From assembly GCF_000367365.1 (NCBI RefSeq), contig NZ_BARF01000014.1, positions 62,001 to 126,000 on the forward strand: a DNA stretch of 64,000 bases. Direction: 5' to 3'. The DNA comes from Streptomyces prunicolor NBRC 13075. Lineage in GTDB: Bacteria > Actinomycetota > Actinomycetes > Streptomycetales > Streptomycetaceae. This document shows positions 1 through 9,245 of this stretch, piece by piece. Every line of letters begins with the position of its first letter. Position 1 is the stretch's first letter. Position numbers and translations under genes: made by a program. Below the pieces are notes generated by a model. That model had not been told where the DNA came from, searched no databases, and worked only from the letters and a program-made list of their open reading frames with translations.

Positions 1-687
1 GACTTCGCGGGGATCGCAGCTCGCTACGGCGGACGCGCGATCGTCGTAGACCTCCTGGGCCACGGCTTCAGCGACTGCCCGAAGGACTTCCCCGGCACGC
101 TGGAGGCGCACGCCGAGACGGTCGCCGCAGTCCTCGACGACGAGGGGATCAAGGACGCCGTCCTCGTCGGACACTCGATGGGCGGCGCCATCGCGATCGT
201 CCTCGCCGCGGCCCGCCCGGACCTGGTCTCCCGGCTCGTCCTGGCCGAGCCCAACTTGCGCACGGGTGGCGGCCTTTACAGCGGAGCCATCGCCGCCTAC
301 CCGGAGGACGACTTCGTCAGCCACGGATTCCGTACGGTCCTGTCGACACTGGATCCCGAATACGCGGCCCGCGTCCGCACGTCAGACCCCGCGATCCTCC
401 ACCGCAGCGCGGTGAGCCTGGTACGCGGGACGACTCCCGGCACGGCGGACCTCTTCTACGGCCTTTCCCAGCCCCGAGTGATGCTGATCGGCACCCGCAG
501 CCGTCCCTACGCGGACGAGCCCGCCGTACGGCAGGCCGGCGTCCCGGTCGTCGACGTCCCCGACGCGGGCCACCACATGATGCGCGACAACCCCGAGGGG
601 TTCGTGGCGGCCTTGGCCGAGAGCGGTGCGGGGCCCGTTGTTAGAGGGGAGCGCGGAGGGAGTCGTAGCGAGCGAGTCGGGTCGTGA
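1..687 (+). CDS. alpha/beta hydrolase, 5' end cut by window edge
   Basis: The frame is open from base 1, so the N-terminus lies outside the window. The visible 228 residues contain a nucleophile elbow GHSMGG (Ser at about base 175), a later Asp in VVDVPDAGH and the adjacent His, which together make a full Ser-Asp-His triad of the alpha/beta hydrolase fold. Substrate is unknown. It runs toward the minus-strand cluster, and its last 47 bases overlap the 3' end of the IclR gene tail to tail. The final residues (from about base 640) are rich in Gly/Arg/Ser and look like read-through of the convergent end rather than conserved fold. Confidence 0.85.
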   Translation, partial: DFAGIAARYGGRAIVVDLLGHGFSDCPKDFPGTLEAHAETVAAVLDDEGIKDAVLVGHSMGGAIAIVLAAARPDLVSRLVLAEPNLRTGGGLYSGAIAAYPEDDFVSHGFRTVLSTLDPEYAARVRTSDPAILHRSAVSLVRGTTPGTADLFYGLSQPRVMLIGTRSRPYADEPAVRQAGVPVVDVPDAGHHMMRDNPEGFVAALAESGAGPVVRGERGGSRSERVGS

Positions 688-1429
688 TGACGTTCGATGC
701 CTGGGTGAGGGCGGTGAGCAGTCGGGTGATCCTGCTGCCCGCCGTGGGGGCGATGACCGACAGCGCACTCAGGTAGGCGCCGCCCGCACCGCGTACGGGA
801 ACTGCGACGGCGAGGTAGCCGAGGCGCCTCTCCTCGACCTCGACGGCGTAGCCCTGCTCCCGAACTCGCTTGAGTTCGCCGGGCAGTTGGGCGGGGCCGA
901 GCGTGTGCGGGGTGCAGCGGACCATCTGGGGGACGACGCTCGCGAGTGGGTACTGCTCGGGGAGAAGGGCCAGGGTGAGTTTGCCCGCGGCGGTGCTGTG
1001 CAGTTGGAGGCGTCGGCCGTCGGCGGTGGACCGGGCGTGGTTGCGGTGCGTGCCGAGGTTCTCGACGCAGAGCAGCTCGGAGTCGTGCGGGATCGCCAGG
1101 ATGACGGCGTTGTCCAGGGTCTGGGCGAGGCCCTCGATCACCGGCCTGGCCGCCTCGCGCAGGGTGCGCTGCTGGGGCGAGCGCAGGCCCATCGTGTAAA
1201 GCCGAACGCCCAGGCGGTAGTTGCAGCCGTCGCGCTCCAGGAAGTCGGTGGCGACGAGTTCTTGGCAGAGTCGGTGCACGGTGGCCTTCGCGATGCCGGT
1301 ACGCGACCTCAGCTCGGCGAGGCCCAGCGAATAGTCGTCGTCGCCGAAGGCCGACAGGATCAGACTCACCTTGCCGAGCACCGAGTTGGGCCGCTCGCCG
1401 GACTCCCGGACCGCGCCGGCGGTGGTCAT
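641..1429 (-). CDS. IclR family transcriptional regulator
   Basis: A 262-residue protein with the two IclR parts: an N-terminal winged helix-turn-helix (LAELRSRTGIAKATVHRLCQ, residues about 35-55) and a C-terminal effector-binding domain ending in the family-typical SVIAP segment. IclR proteins usually control catabolic operons and bind an aromatic or carboxylic effector. The ATG start at 1429 overlaps the stop of the upstream hydrolase (ATGA), so it is probably the last cistron of the long minus-strand operon. It resembles the second IclR of the cluster (11555-12370); both share NSVLGKV just before the helix-turn-helix, suggesting paralogues. Confidence 0.93.
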   Translation of the reverse strand: MTTAGAVRESGERPNSVLGKVSLILSAFGDDDYSLGLAELRSRTGIAKATVHRLCQELVATDFLERDGCNYRLGVRLYTMGLRSPQQRTLREAARPVIEGLAQTLDNAVILAIPHDSELLCVENLGTHRNHARSTADGRRLQLHSTAAGKLTLALLPEQYPLASVVPQMVRCTPHTLGPAQLPGELKRVREQGYAVEVEERRLGYLAVAVPVRGAGGAYLSALSVIAPTAGSRITRLLTALTQASNVITTRLARYDSLRAPL

Positions 1430-2217
1430 CCCGCCGCCACCCAGTCGAGGATGTGCCGGGAGAACTCCTCGGGGAGCTGCTCCGGCACGGGGACGTGTCC
1501 GCCGGCAATGACCCGGGTCTCGCAGCCGGCGTCCGCGAACTTCTCCAGGCCGGGCATCGAGAAGTGGTCCCCGGACGCGCAGACGGCGAGGGTGCGGGCG
1601 GTGACCTGGGGCAGCCGCTGGTCCATCATCGAGCCGCGTACCGCTACGTGGCCCTCCTCCACCCGGTCCAGCACGGTCAGCGCGTCGATCATGAAGCGGT
1701 TGAGGGCGGCCTCCTCGCCGAGTTCGTAGAACTCCCGCCGGTGGTTCCACAGTTGGAGCAGATGCGAGCCGTCCGGCTGCGGGACGACGTGGTCGACGGC
1801 CTTGCGCTGACCGGCCGAGCGGCGCTTCTCCTCGTCGATGAAGGGGGTCGCGGACAGGAACAGGCTCGCCACCCGCTTCTGGTGGCGGGCGGCGAGTTCC
1901 ACCGCGATGACCCCGCCGGTGTGGTGGCCCACGAGATGGAAGCGTTCCAGGCCGAGTTCCTCGATCAACGCGTCGGCGGCGTCGGCCCACCGGTCGATCG
2001 TGTGGGGTTCGTCAGGTTTCGCGGACGCCCCGAAACCCAGGGTGTCCATGGCGATGGCCCGGTGCGTGGCCCCGACGAGGGGGAGCACGTCCAGGTACTC
2101 GGTCCAGGAGCGCGGAGTCTGATGGAGCATCAGGACCGGTTCGCCCGTGCCGCATTCGACATAGTGCAGCTGGCCGAACGGGCTGGATACATAGCCGCGG
2201 TGCAGTGTGTCCGTCAT
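1426..2217 (-). CDS. alpha/beta hydrolase with His at the nucleophile position
   Basis: This 263-residue protein has the alpha/beta hydrolase layout: an oxyanion region LHQTPRS near residue 31, a strand-turn-helix elbow near 97-102, an Asp in CASGDHF and a late His in GGHVPVP. The elbow reads GHHTGG, so His99 stands where the nucleophile Ser (or Asp) normally sits. Ordinary esterase or C-C hydrolase chemistry is therefore doubtful; an unusual lyase, oxygenase-like or non-catalytic role is possible. It overlaps the ABC ATPase upstream (ATGA at 2214-2217) and the IclR gene downstream (1426-1429), so it is translationally coupled within the operon. Confidence 0.85.
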   Translation of the reverse strand: MTDTLHRGYVSSPFGQLHYVECGTGEPVLMLHQTPRSWTEYLDVLPLVGATHRAIAMDTLGFGASAKPDEPHTIDRWADAADALIEELGLERFHLVGHHTGGVIAVELAARHQKRVASLFLSATPFIDEEKRRSAGQRKAVDHVVPQPDGSHLLQLWNHRREFYELGEEAALNRFMIDALTVLDRVEEGHVAVRGSMMDQRLPQVTARTLAVCASGDHFSMPGLEKFADAGCETRVIAGGHVPVPEQLPEEFSRHILDWVAAG

Positions 2218-3242
2218 GAGCGACCCCCTGGTTTGTGGCATGCGGTCAGATGGCCGGGTGCCTGTTCGGTGAGTGCGGGGCGTTCGCTGCGGCAGTGGTC
2301 GTCGGCCAGCCAGCAGCGCGAGGAGAAGGGACAGCCGGTCGGAATGTCGGTCGGCGAGGGCAACTCGCCCTTGAGGACGATCTGTTCGCCCGGCCCGGCG
2401 TCGTCGCCGGGTTCGAGGACGGACGAGAGCAGTGCCATCGAGTACGGGTGCTGCGGAGCCTCGAACAACTGCTGGGCCGGGGCGATCTCGACGATCGACC
2501 CGAGGTACATCACGGCGACCCGTTGGCTCAGGTGGCGGACCACGCCGAGGTTGTGCGAGATGAACAAGTAGGCGATGCGGTCGCGCTGTTGGATCTCCTG
2601 GAGCAGATTGAGGATCTGCGCCTGGATGGAGACGTCCAGCGCCGAGGTCGGCTCGTCGAGGACGATCACCGACGGCTGCGGGGCCAACGCCCGGGCGAGC
2701 GCGAGGCGTTGACGCTGACCGCCGGAGAACTCGTGCGGATAGCGGCCGGCCGCCGCCGCGTCGAGGCCGACCTCCTCCAGCACCTCCGCGAGCCGCTGGC
2801 GACGTTCGGTGCGTGGCACCCCGCGGGCACGCAGCGGCTCCTCGATGCTGGCGCCCACCGGCAGCCGGGGGTTCAGCGAGCCGTTGGGATCCTGGAACAC
2901 CATCTGCACCGCACGCCGGAACGCCTTCAGGTCGGCGCTCTTCGGCTTGTGCGTCATGTCCTTGCCCTCGAAGCGCACGGCGCCCCGCGTGGGCCGGTAC
3001 AGCCTGGTGGCGATCCGGCCCAGCGTGCTCTTGCCGCACCCGGACTCGCCGACCAGGCCGACCGTCTCACCGGGGTTCAGGGCCAGCGAGATGTCGTCCA
3101 CGGCCCGGACACCGGAACGGCCCGGGCGGCGGCCGAACTCGTGGCCGATACCGGCGAGTTCGAGCAGCGGCGCCCCGGTGTCCGCCGTAGCAGGCGGAGC
3201 TGTCGGTTCGGCCACTGTCAGATCCAGTCGCGATTCACTCAT
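2214..3242 (-). CDS. oligopeptide-type ABC transporter ATP-binding protein (OppF/DppF type)
   Basis: ATPase subunit of a peptide/nickel-type importer. It carries Walker A GESGCGKST, the signature EFSGGQRQR, Walker B VIVLDEP and the oligopeptide C-terminal extension with its cysteine-containing CPFSSRCWLADDHC segment. I chose ATG at 3242 because a GGAGGAA ribosome binding site lies five bases upstream; it overlaps the preceding ATPase gene by eight bases. It pairs with the ATPase at 3235-4272 to form the heterodimeric nucleotide-binding part of the importer encoded at 2214-7740. Confidence 0.95.
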   Translation of the reverse strand: MSESRLDLTVAEPTAPPATADTGAPLLELAGIGHEFGRRPGRSGVRAVDDISLALNPGETVGLVGESGCGKSTLGRIATRLYRPTRGAVRFEGKDMTHKPKSADLKAFRRAVQMVFQDPNGSLNPRLPVGASIEEPLRARGVPRTERRQRLAEVLEEVGLDAAAAGRYPHEFSGGQRQRLALARALAPQPSVIVLDEPTSALDVSIQAQILNLLQEIQQRDRIAYLFISHNLGVVRHLSQRVAVMYLGSIVEIAPAQQLFEAPQHPYSMALLSSVLEPGDDAGPGEQIVLKGELPSPTDIPTGCPFSSRCWLADDHCRSERPALTEQAPGHLTACHKPGGRS

Positions 3243-4272
3243 CGTTTCCTCCGGCTGCGGTCGGGGCGTCCTCGATGTCACGCCAGCAGCGCGACACCCA
3301 CCCTTCGCCGACGGGCCGCAACGGTTGGGGCTCGGCGCAGGCGTCGGCCGCCAACGGGCAACGCGGCGCGAAGCGGCACCCGGGCAACCGGCGGGCGTCG
3401 TCCGTGAGTTGGCCGCGGATCGCGGTCAGCGGGGTGCCGTCGCCCTCGCGCATCCGGGGCACCGCCGCGAGCAGCGCCCGGGTGTAGGGATGCCGGGGCG
3501 CGTTCAGCACCTGCTCGACCGTGCCGGACTCCACCGCCTGACCGGCGTACATCACCTGCACGCGGCTGCACATGGCGGTGATGACACCGAGATCGTGCGA
3601 GATGAGCAGCATCCCCATGCCGTGCTCCTCCTGGAGCGAGCGCAGCAGTCGGAGGATCTCGGCCTGCACGGTGACGTCGAGGGCGGTCGTCGGTTCGTCG
3701 GCCAGCAGCAGGCGCGGGTTGCCCGCCATGGCGATGGCGATGACGACGCGCTGGCGCATACCGCCGGACAGTTCGTGCGGGAACTGCTTGGCCCGGCGCT
3801 CGGGGGAGGGGATCTCCACCAGGCGCAGCAGGTCAACCGCCCGCACCTGCGCCTCCTTCCGGCCGGCCTTGCCGTGGATGCGCAGCACTTCGGCGACCTG
3901 CGCGCCGACCCGCATGCACGGGTTGAGCGAGGTCATCGGCTCCTGGAAGACCATGGCCACGCGGTCGCCGCGCAGGCTCTCCAGTTCGGCGGGGCGGCTG
4001 CCCAGCAGATCCGTGCCGCAGGCCTCCAGCCGGTCGGCGCGGACGTCGGCGCCGGAGCCCAGCAGCCCCATGGCGGCGAGGGCGACGCTGGACTTGCCGC
4101 AGCCGCTCTCGCCGATCAGGCCCACCACTTCGCCCTGTTCGACGCGGAGGTCCACGCCGGAGACGACGTCCGAGCCGCCGAATCCGATGTGCAGTCCGGA
4201 GACGTCGAGGACCGGCCCCGTGCCACCGGGCTCGGTGGTGGCACGGGCGGGCGTCAAGGTGTCGGCCTTCAC
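3235..4272 (-). CDS. oligopeptide-type ABC transporter ATP-binding protein (OppD/DppD type)
   Basis: A 345-residue ATPase with Walker A GESGCGKSS, signature ELSGGMRQR, Walker B LLLADEP and the C-terminal oligopeptide domain (CRFAPRCPLAADAC). The GTG start at 4272 overlaps the TGA of the substrate-binding protein gene (GTGA), so the two are coupled. The frame stays open further upstream, but that stretch lies entirely within the binding-protein gene and is not part of this protein. Works with the OppF-type ATPase downstream. Confidence 0.95.
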   Translation of the reverse strand: MKADTLTPARATTEPGGTGPVLDVSGLHIGFGGSDVVSGVDLRVEQGEVVGLIGESGCGKSSVALAAMGLLGSGADVRADRLEACGTDLLGSRPAELESLRGDRVAMVFQEPMTSLNPCMRVGAQVAEVLRIHGKAGRKEAQVRAVDLLRLVEIPSPERRAKQFPHELSGGMRQRVVIAIAMAGNPRLLLADEPTTALDVTVQAEILRLLRSLQEEHGMGMLLISHDLGVITAMCSRVQVMYAGQAVESGTVEQVLNAPRHPYTRALLAAVPRMREGDGTPLTAIRGQLTDDARRLPGCRFAPRCPLAADACAEPQPLRPVGEGWVSRCWRDIEDAPTAAGGNDE

Positions 4273-5849
4273 TGGGACAGCCAGGCGTTTTTGAGGTTGA
4301 GGCGGGTCGCCGTCGCGTCCGGCTGGTAGCCGTGCAGCTTGTCGCTCCACGCCTCGCCGCGCACCGCCTTGGCGTACGGAACCAGGAGGTAGGCCTCGTC
4401 GGCGATGTACTGGGCGAGCTGGTGGTAGAGCGTGACCCGCTTCGCGTTGTTCTGCTCGCTCTTCGCGGCGGCCATCAGGTCCCACAGGTGCTGGTCCTTG
4501 GCCTTGGTCGCCGGGCTGCCCTTGGCGAACCACAGGTCGAGATACTGGCTCGGGTCGGCGTTGAGCACGCTGGTCATCATCACCATGTCGGTGTACTCGC
4601 CGGCCAGCACCTTCGGCACGACACTCGCGAACGGCACGAGCTTGAGGTCGAGCGTGATGCCCACCTTGGACAGCTGCGCCTTCATCAGCTCCATGGCGGA
4701 GATGTCGGGGCCGTAGGCCGGGTCGCTGGGGGCGAGCAGTTCGATGGTGACCTTGCTCTTGCCCGCCTCCTTGAGGAGCGCGATGGCCTTGCTCTGGTTC
4801 TGCTTGTACATCGGGTCGGCGGTGGTGGGCGTGATGCCGTACGGGTCCTGCGGCGGGATGACGTAGCCGAAGGTGGCGGAGCCGCTGCCCAGCGTCTTGA
4901 TCAGGGTCTCGCGGTCGATGGCGAGGTTGAACGCCTCCCGGACCCGCTTGTCGGCGAGCGGTCCGCTGAGGGTGTTCATGTTGAGCCAGATGCTGGAGAC
5001 GATCGGCCCGTTCGCCTCGGTGACACCGCTGGTGGTCTTGACGTCGCTCACCATGCGCAGGTCGCGGAAGGACAGCAGCTGCACCGAGTTGGAGCGCAGC
5101 GAGGCGACGCGCGAGGTCTCGTCCGGGATGAGCCGGTAGATCACCGTGTCGAGGTACGGCTTCGGTTTGTCCCAGTAGCCCTTGTGGCCGGACAGCTCGA
5201 TGGAGATGCCCTTCGACCACTTCTTCAGGGCGAAGGGGCCGGTGCCGTTCTCCGTCTGCTTGAGCTGGTTGCCGGTGCGGGACGTCGTCCACTTCTTGCT
5301 CATGATGGCGCCGCTCCACGGGCGGGCCAGGAAGTTGTAGAGCGACGGCTGCGGGGTGCTGAGCTTGATCTCGATGGTGCTGGCGTCCGGCGCGGTCACC
5401 GTCTTGATCTTGTACTGCTGGGTGTACGGCGACTTGATCGCGGGATCCATCAGCCGCTCCAGGCTGAAGATGACGTCGTCGGTGGTGAGCTCGGTGCCGT
5501 CGTGGAAGGTGACCCCGTCGCGGAGCGTGAAGCGGTAGGTGGTGGAGTCCACCTGCTGGTAGCTCTTGGCGAGCCCGGGCTTGATCTGGCCCTTGCTGTC
5601 CAGGCTCAGCAGGCCCTCGTAGAACTGCGCGACGATCTGCTGGTCGAAGTACGCCTGCGCCACCTGCGGGTCGAAGCCGACCGTGGGCTCCCCGTCCAGC
5701 CCGATGGTGAGGGTGCCGCCGCTGACCGGCTTTCCGGAGGTGTTGGTGGCCGTCGTGGCCGTACCGCCGCAGGCCGCCAGCATCAGACCGGCCAGCGTGC
5801 TGCCGCCGAGGGCCAGCGCGTTTCTGCGGGAGAGGGTGTGGTTCGTCAT
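4269..5849 (-). CDS. ABC transporter substrate-binding lipoprotein, family 5 (peptide/oligo-ligand type)
   Basis: A 526-residue extracellular solute receptor. The N-terminus has a twin-arginine-like SRRNALALGG and a lipobox LAAC (Cys at about residue 27), so it should be exported, possibly by Tat, and lipid-anchored. The mature part shows family-5 features such as GTLTIGLDGEP and the FHDGTELTTDDVIFSLER segment. It would capture the ligand for the permeases at 5907-7740. Family 5 proteins bind peptides but also nickel, opines and other compounds; in this catabolic setting the ligand may be the substrate of the pathway or a conjugate of it. Confidence 0.95.
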   Translation of the reverse strand: MTNHTLSRRNALALGGSTLAGLMLAACGGTATTATNTSGKPVSGGTLTIGLDGEPTVGFDPQVAQAYFDQQIVAQFYEGLLSLDSKGQIKPGLAKSYQQVDSTTYRFTLRDGVTFHDGTELTTDDVIFSLERLMDPAIKSPYTQQYKIKTVTAPDASTIEIKLSTPQPSLYNFLARPWSGAIMSKKWTTSRTGNQLKQTENGTGPFALKKWSKGISIELSGHKGYWDKPKPYLDTVIYRLIPDETSRVASLRSNSVQLLSFRDLRMVSDVKTTSGVTEANGPIVSSIWLNMNTLSGPLADKRVREAFNLAIDRETLIKTLGSGSATFGYVIPPQDPYGITPTTADPMYKQNQSKAIALLKEAGKSKVTIELLAPSDPAYGPDISAMELMKAQLSKVGITLDLKLVPFASVVPKVLAGEYTDMVMMTSVLNADPSQYLDLWFAKGSPATKAKDQHLWDLMAAAKSEQNNAKRVTLYHQLAQYIADEAYLLVPYAKAVRGEAWSDKLHGYQPDATATRLNLKNAWLSQ

Positions 5850-5906
5850 CAGGACCGCCTGTTTCTCAAGAACGTGAGGGTGAAGTGACGTGGTGCGGGC
5901 GCCTGT

Positions 5907-6788
5907 TCAGGGCGTACGGCGCTTGCCGCGCGGGTTCAGCTGTTCCTGCAGGCCGTCGGAGATGAGGCCGAAGGCCGCCGTGGCGATGGCCAGGGTGATG
6001 CCGGGGACGATCACCAGCAGCGGGTCGTCCTTCATATAGCGCTGACCTTCGAAGATCATCCGGCCCCAACTGGGCGTCGGCGGCTGGATACCGAGGCCCA
6101 GATAGCTCAGGGACGCCTCGACCAGGACGCAGGTCGCCGCCGTGTTGGCGTACTGGACGAGCGCGGAGGACAGCACGTTCGGCAGCACATGGCGGCCGAT
6201 GATCACCGGGGTCCGTACGCCGGCGATGCGCGCCGCCGACACGAAGTCCCGCTCGCGCACGGTGAGCGCCGGAGCCCGCACGATCCGCGCGAAGTACGGC
6301 ACGAAGATCAGGCCCATGCCCCCGATGAGGACCCACATGCCCGGGCTGAAGACCGACACCAGCACAAGTGCCAGCAGCACGGAGGGAATTGACATCGCGG
6401 TGTCCATCGCGGCCATCAGTACCGCGTCCAGGCGCCGGGCGTTGTAGCCCGCGACGAGACCGATCGGGATGCCGATCAGCGCGGCGAGGGTGGTCGCCCC
6501 GAAGGCCACCATCAGGGACTGCCGGGCCGCCCCGAAGGTCCGGGTGAACAGGTCACGGCCGAGGTTGTCGGTGCCCAGCCAATGACTCCCCGAGGGGCCG
6601 GTGAGCAGCGAGTCGCCGACGTCCGTCGTCGAGTAGCGGCCGAAGAGACCGATGAGCAGGGACAGCACCACGATCGCGCCGAGGATGCACACCCCCGTGG
6701 TGAGCGTCGCGTTCCAGCCGAGGCGGGGCCTCCGTCGTTGGCGCGCCGGGGCCACGGTGACGGCGGGCGCGGTGGATTCAACCGTCAC
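5907..6788 (-). CDS. ABC transporter permease (OppC/DppC type)
   Basis: A 293-residue inner-membrane subunit with an N-terminal helix (about 27-48), the family-typical HWLGTDNLGRDLFTR segment, and five further helices. The coupling loop AARIAGVRTPVIIGRHVLPN contacts the ATPases. Start is GTG at 6788, which overlaps the 3' end of the DppB-type gene by 11 bases, so the permeases are tightly coupled. Confidence 0.95.
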   Translation of the reverse strand: MTVESTAPAVTVAPARQRRRPRLGWNATLTTGVCILGAIVVLSLLIGLFGRYSTTDVGDSLLTGPSGSHWLGTDNLGRDLFTRTFGAARQSLMVAFGATTLAALIGIPIGLVAGYNARRLDAVLMAAMDTAMSIPSVLLALVLVSVFSPGMWVLIGGMGLIFVPYFARIVRAPALTVRERDFVSAARIAGVRTPVIIGRHVLPNVLSSALVQYANTAATCVLVEASLSYLGLGIQPPTPSWGRMIFEGQRYMKDDPLLVIVPGITLAIATAAFGLISDGLQEQLNPRGKRRTP

Positions 6789-7740
6789 GGCGAGCTCCAG
6801 TCGTCCGGATGCGGGGGTCGATGAGGGGGTAGACCAGGTCGGTCACCAGGTTGATCAGCACATAGGAGGCGCCCAGTGCGAGGATCGCGCCCTGGATCAC
6901 CGTGAAGTCGTGCTGCGTGATGGAGTTGACGATCAGCGAGCCGAGCCCGGGGAGCGCGAAGACCTGCTCGACGATCACGGTGCCGCCGACCAGCACCCCG
7001 AGCTGGAGACCGCCGGCGGTGACCACCGGCACCAGCGCGTTGCGCAGCGCGTGCCGCAGCATCAGCCGTCGTCGCCCTGCGCCCTTCGCCGCCGCCGTCC
7101 GCATGAAGTCCTGGCCCTCGACGTCGAGGATGGCGGCCCGCATGTAGCGGCAGAGCGTCGCACCGAACGGGATGCCCAGCGCGACGGCGGGGAGCAGCAG
7201 TACCTGGAGGTTGAGGAGCGGATCCTGCGAGAACGGCACGAACGAGAACAGCGGCCAGGCCGGTGCCAGTGTGCTGAACAGGAGGACCATCACCGTGCCG
7301 ACCACGAACGGCGGGACGGCGAGCCCCATGAACGCCGCGCTGTTGACCAGCCGGTCCTTCGCGCGCCCCTGGTGCATGGCCGACCAGATGCCCGCCGGAA
7401 TGCCCCACAGAACCGCGATCACCGCGGCGTAGACGGCGAGTTCCAGACTCACCGGAAGGCGGGCGGCGACCTGCGTGCCGACGCTCTGCCCGTCCAGCAG
7501 CGACGAGCCCAGATCGCCCCGCACGGCGTGCCCGATCCAGCTCAGGTACTGCGACCACACGGGCTGGTCGAGCCCCAGCTGCTGGGTGATCTGGGCGCGC
7601 AGCTGGGGCGTCGAGTTCTCGCCGGCGATCAGGGCCGCCGGATCACCGGGGACCAGATGCGCCAGGGCGAACACGATGGCGCTGAGGCAGAGGACCACCG
7701 CCAGCGAGCGGACCACACGGATCGACAGATAACGCAGCAC
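6778..7740 (-). CDS. ABC transporter permease (OppB/DppB type)
   Basis: A 320-residue permease. I set the start at GTG 7740, preceded by GGGAGAG, since the reading frame further upstream is inside the amidohydrolase gene and lacks permease character. The N-terminal helix (residues about 8-28) is followed by LVPGDPAA and by the typical EAA loop (TAAAKGAGRRRLMLRHALRN). It is the first gene of the five-gene importer and lies 13 bases after the amidohydrolase. Confidence 0.94.
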   Translation of the reverse strand: MLRYLSIRVVRSLAVVLCLSAIVFALAHLVPGDPAALIAGENSTPQLRAQITQQLGLDQPVWSQYLSWIGHAVRGDLGSSLLDGQSVGTQVAARLPVSLELAVYAAVIAVLWGIPAGIWSAMHQGRAKDRLVNSAAFMGLAVPPFVVGTVMVLLFSTLAPAWPLFSFVPFSQDPLLNLQVLLLPAVALGIPFGATLCRYMRAAILDVEGQDFMRTAAAKGAGRRRLMLRHALRNALVPVVTAGGLQLGVLVGGTVIVEQVFALPGLGSLIVNSITQHDFTVIQGAILALGASYVLINLVTDLVYPLIDPRIRTTGARRDG

Positions 7741-7753
7741 TGGATCTCTCCCC

Positions 7754-9088
7754 TTATATCGCGGCGGCCGGCGCCGAGGCCCGGGGCGTCGTACGGGTCG
7801 GTTCGGAGGGACGGAGTCGCGCGGCCAGCGCGCCGGGGACGGAATCGGCCGCGTTCGGGTCGAAAACCCGGCCCTCGCGGAACACCGCGCGCAGCCGCCG
7901 CCGGTCGGTGAGCACGCCCAGATCGGCGAGCGGGTCACCGTCCACCAGCAGCAGGTCCGCCCACCTGCCCGGGGCGACCGTCCCCGTCCGGGACCCGAGA
8001 CCGAGGGCCTCGGCGGCGGCGGAGGTCGACGCGACCAGGACCTCGGCCGGCGTCATCCCGATCTGCTCGTGCAGCAGCACCAGTTCGCGGGCGTGGTTCC
8101 CGAAACGCATCGTGTTGGAGGAGTCGCTGCCCGAGATGATCCGCACCCCGGCCCGATAGGCACGGCGGACGGACATCAGCCGGCGCTCGCGGAGCAGCTC
8201 CGCCTTGTCCAACTGCTCGGTCACCAGGCCGCGTTGGCGCCCGTGCTCCGTCATGAACTCGCTGATCGAGAGGGTCGGGCAGAGGAACGTGCCCTGTTCC
8301 AGCATCAGCTCGACGAGGTCCTCGTCGAGGTCGGAGCCGTGCTCCAGGGTGTCGACCCCGGCGACCAGCGCGGCCGTGATCCCGGCCCGGGTGTGCGCGT
8401 GGGCCGCGACCCGCAGGTCCAGGGCGTGCGCCTCGTCGACGATCGCGTCGATCTCGGCGTCCGTGTAGTTGCGCCACGAGGTCTTGTCGCCCACGGAGAG
8501 CGTGCCGCCGCTGGTGCAGATCTTGATCAGGTCCACGCCCATCCGGGCGTACTCCCGGACCCGCTTGCGGCACTCGTCGGCGCCGTCGGCCGGCGGCCAC
8601 ATCCGCTTCTCGTCCAGGGTCGCCGGGCAGAACATGTCGCCGTGCCCCGCGGTCATGCCCACGAGACCGGAGGCCACGACCCGCGCCCCGTCGAGGACGT
8701 GCTCGTCCATCACGTGCTTGACCGCCACCTCGGGCAGCGAACCGGCCGTGTCCCGGACCGTGGTGAAACCGGACCGCAGCGCCTCACGGGCGTTGGCCGC
8801 GGCATGCAGGGTCTGCTCCTCGGTCGACGTCAGCATGTTCCACAGCTGCACGTCCTGCGGGCGGGCGCCCGCGTTGGACCGCAGGTGCACATGGCAGTCG
8901 ATGAGACCGGGCAGCAGGGTCGTCCCCCGCAGGTCGTACACCGTGTCCGACGGGGTCGTCGCCACGGTGTCCGCGTCACCGACCTCGGTGATCACGGCGC
9001 CGTCGATCACCACGGTCGCGTTCGTCCGTGCGGCACCTCCGGTGCCGTCGATCAACGTCATTCCGGCCAGGACTGTTCGCTCCGTCAT
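7754..9088 (-). CDS. metal-dependent amidohydrolase (imidazolonepropionase/prolidase-like)
   Basis: A 444-residue amidohydrolase-superfamily enzyme. Metal-site motifs are all present: HVH in LIDCHVHLRS (near residue 65), a candidate carboxylated Lys in VDLIKICTSGG, His in VAAHAHTRAG, His in TLEHGSD and Asp in ISGSDSS. The family hydrolyses amide or ring C-N bonds. Start is ATG 9088 with GAGGAG about 14 bases upstream. Position between the electron-transfer genes and the importer suggests it acts on the imported compound, perhaps freeing the ring from an amide or peptide conjugate; that is inference. Confidence 0.9.
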   Translation of the reverse strand: MTERTVLAGMTLIDGTGGAARTNATVVIDGAVITEVGDADTVATTPSDTVYDLRGTTLLPGLIDCHVHLRSNAGARPQDVQLWNMLTSTEEQTLHAAANAREALRSGFTTVRDTAGSLPEVAVKHVMDEHVLDGARVVASGLVGMTAGHGDMFCPATLDEKRMWPPADGADECRKRVREYARMGVDLIKICTSGGTLSVGDKTSWRNYTDAEIDAIVDEAHALDLRVAAHAHTRAGITAALVAGVDTLEHGSDLDEDLVELMLEQGTFLCPTLSISEFMTEHGRQRGLVTEQLDKAELLRERRLMSVRRAYRAGVRIISGSDSSNTMRFGNHARELVLLHEQIGMTPAEVLVASTSAAAEALGLGSRTGTVAPGRWADLLLVDGDPLADLGVLTDRRRLRAVFREGRVFDPNAADSVPGALAARLRPSEPTRTTPRASAPAAAI

Positions 9089-9245
9089 AGGACCGTGTTC
9101 ACTCCTCTCCGTGGGAACTGGTAAGCAGGAGTGTGGGCGGGCGAGGATATGCCGGTGTCGCGGTGCAGCTTTCGCTTGGAATTCCCTCGGGGCGCGCAGG
9201 ATTGCGCCACCCCTGGAAACGCAGATTTGAGCCACTCGCCGGAGA

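Noticed and set aside
3235..5319. Apparent fusion extending the OppD-type ATPase upstream by about 350 codons
   Set aside because: The extension lies out of frame within the substrate-binding protein gene; the GTGA overlap at 4269-4272 gives a normal start.
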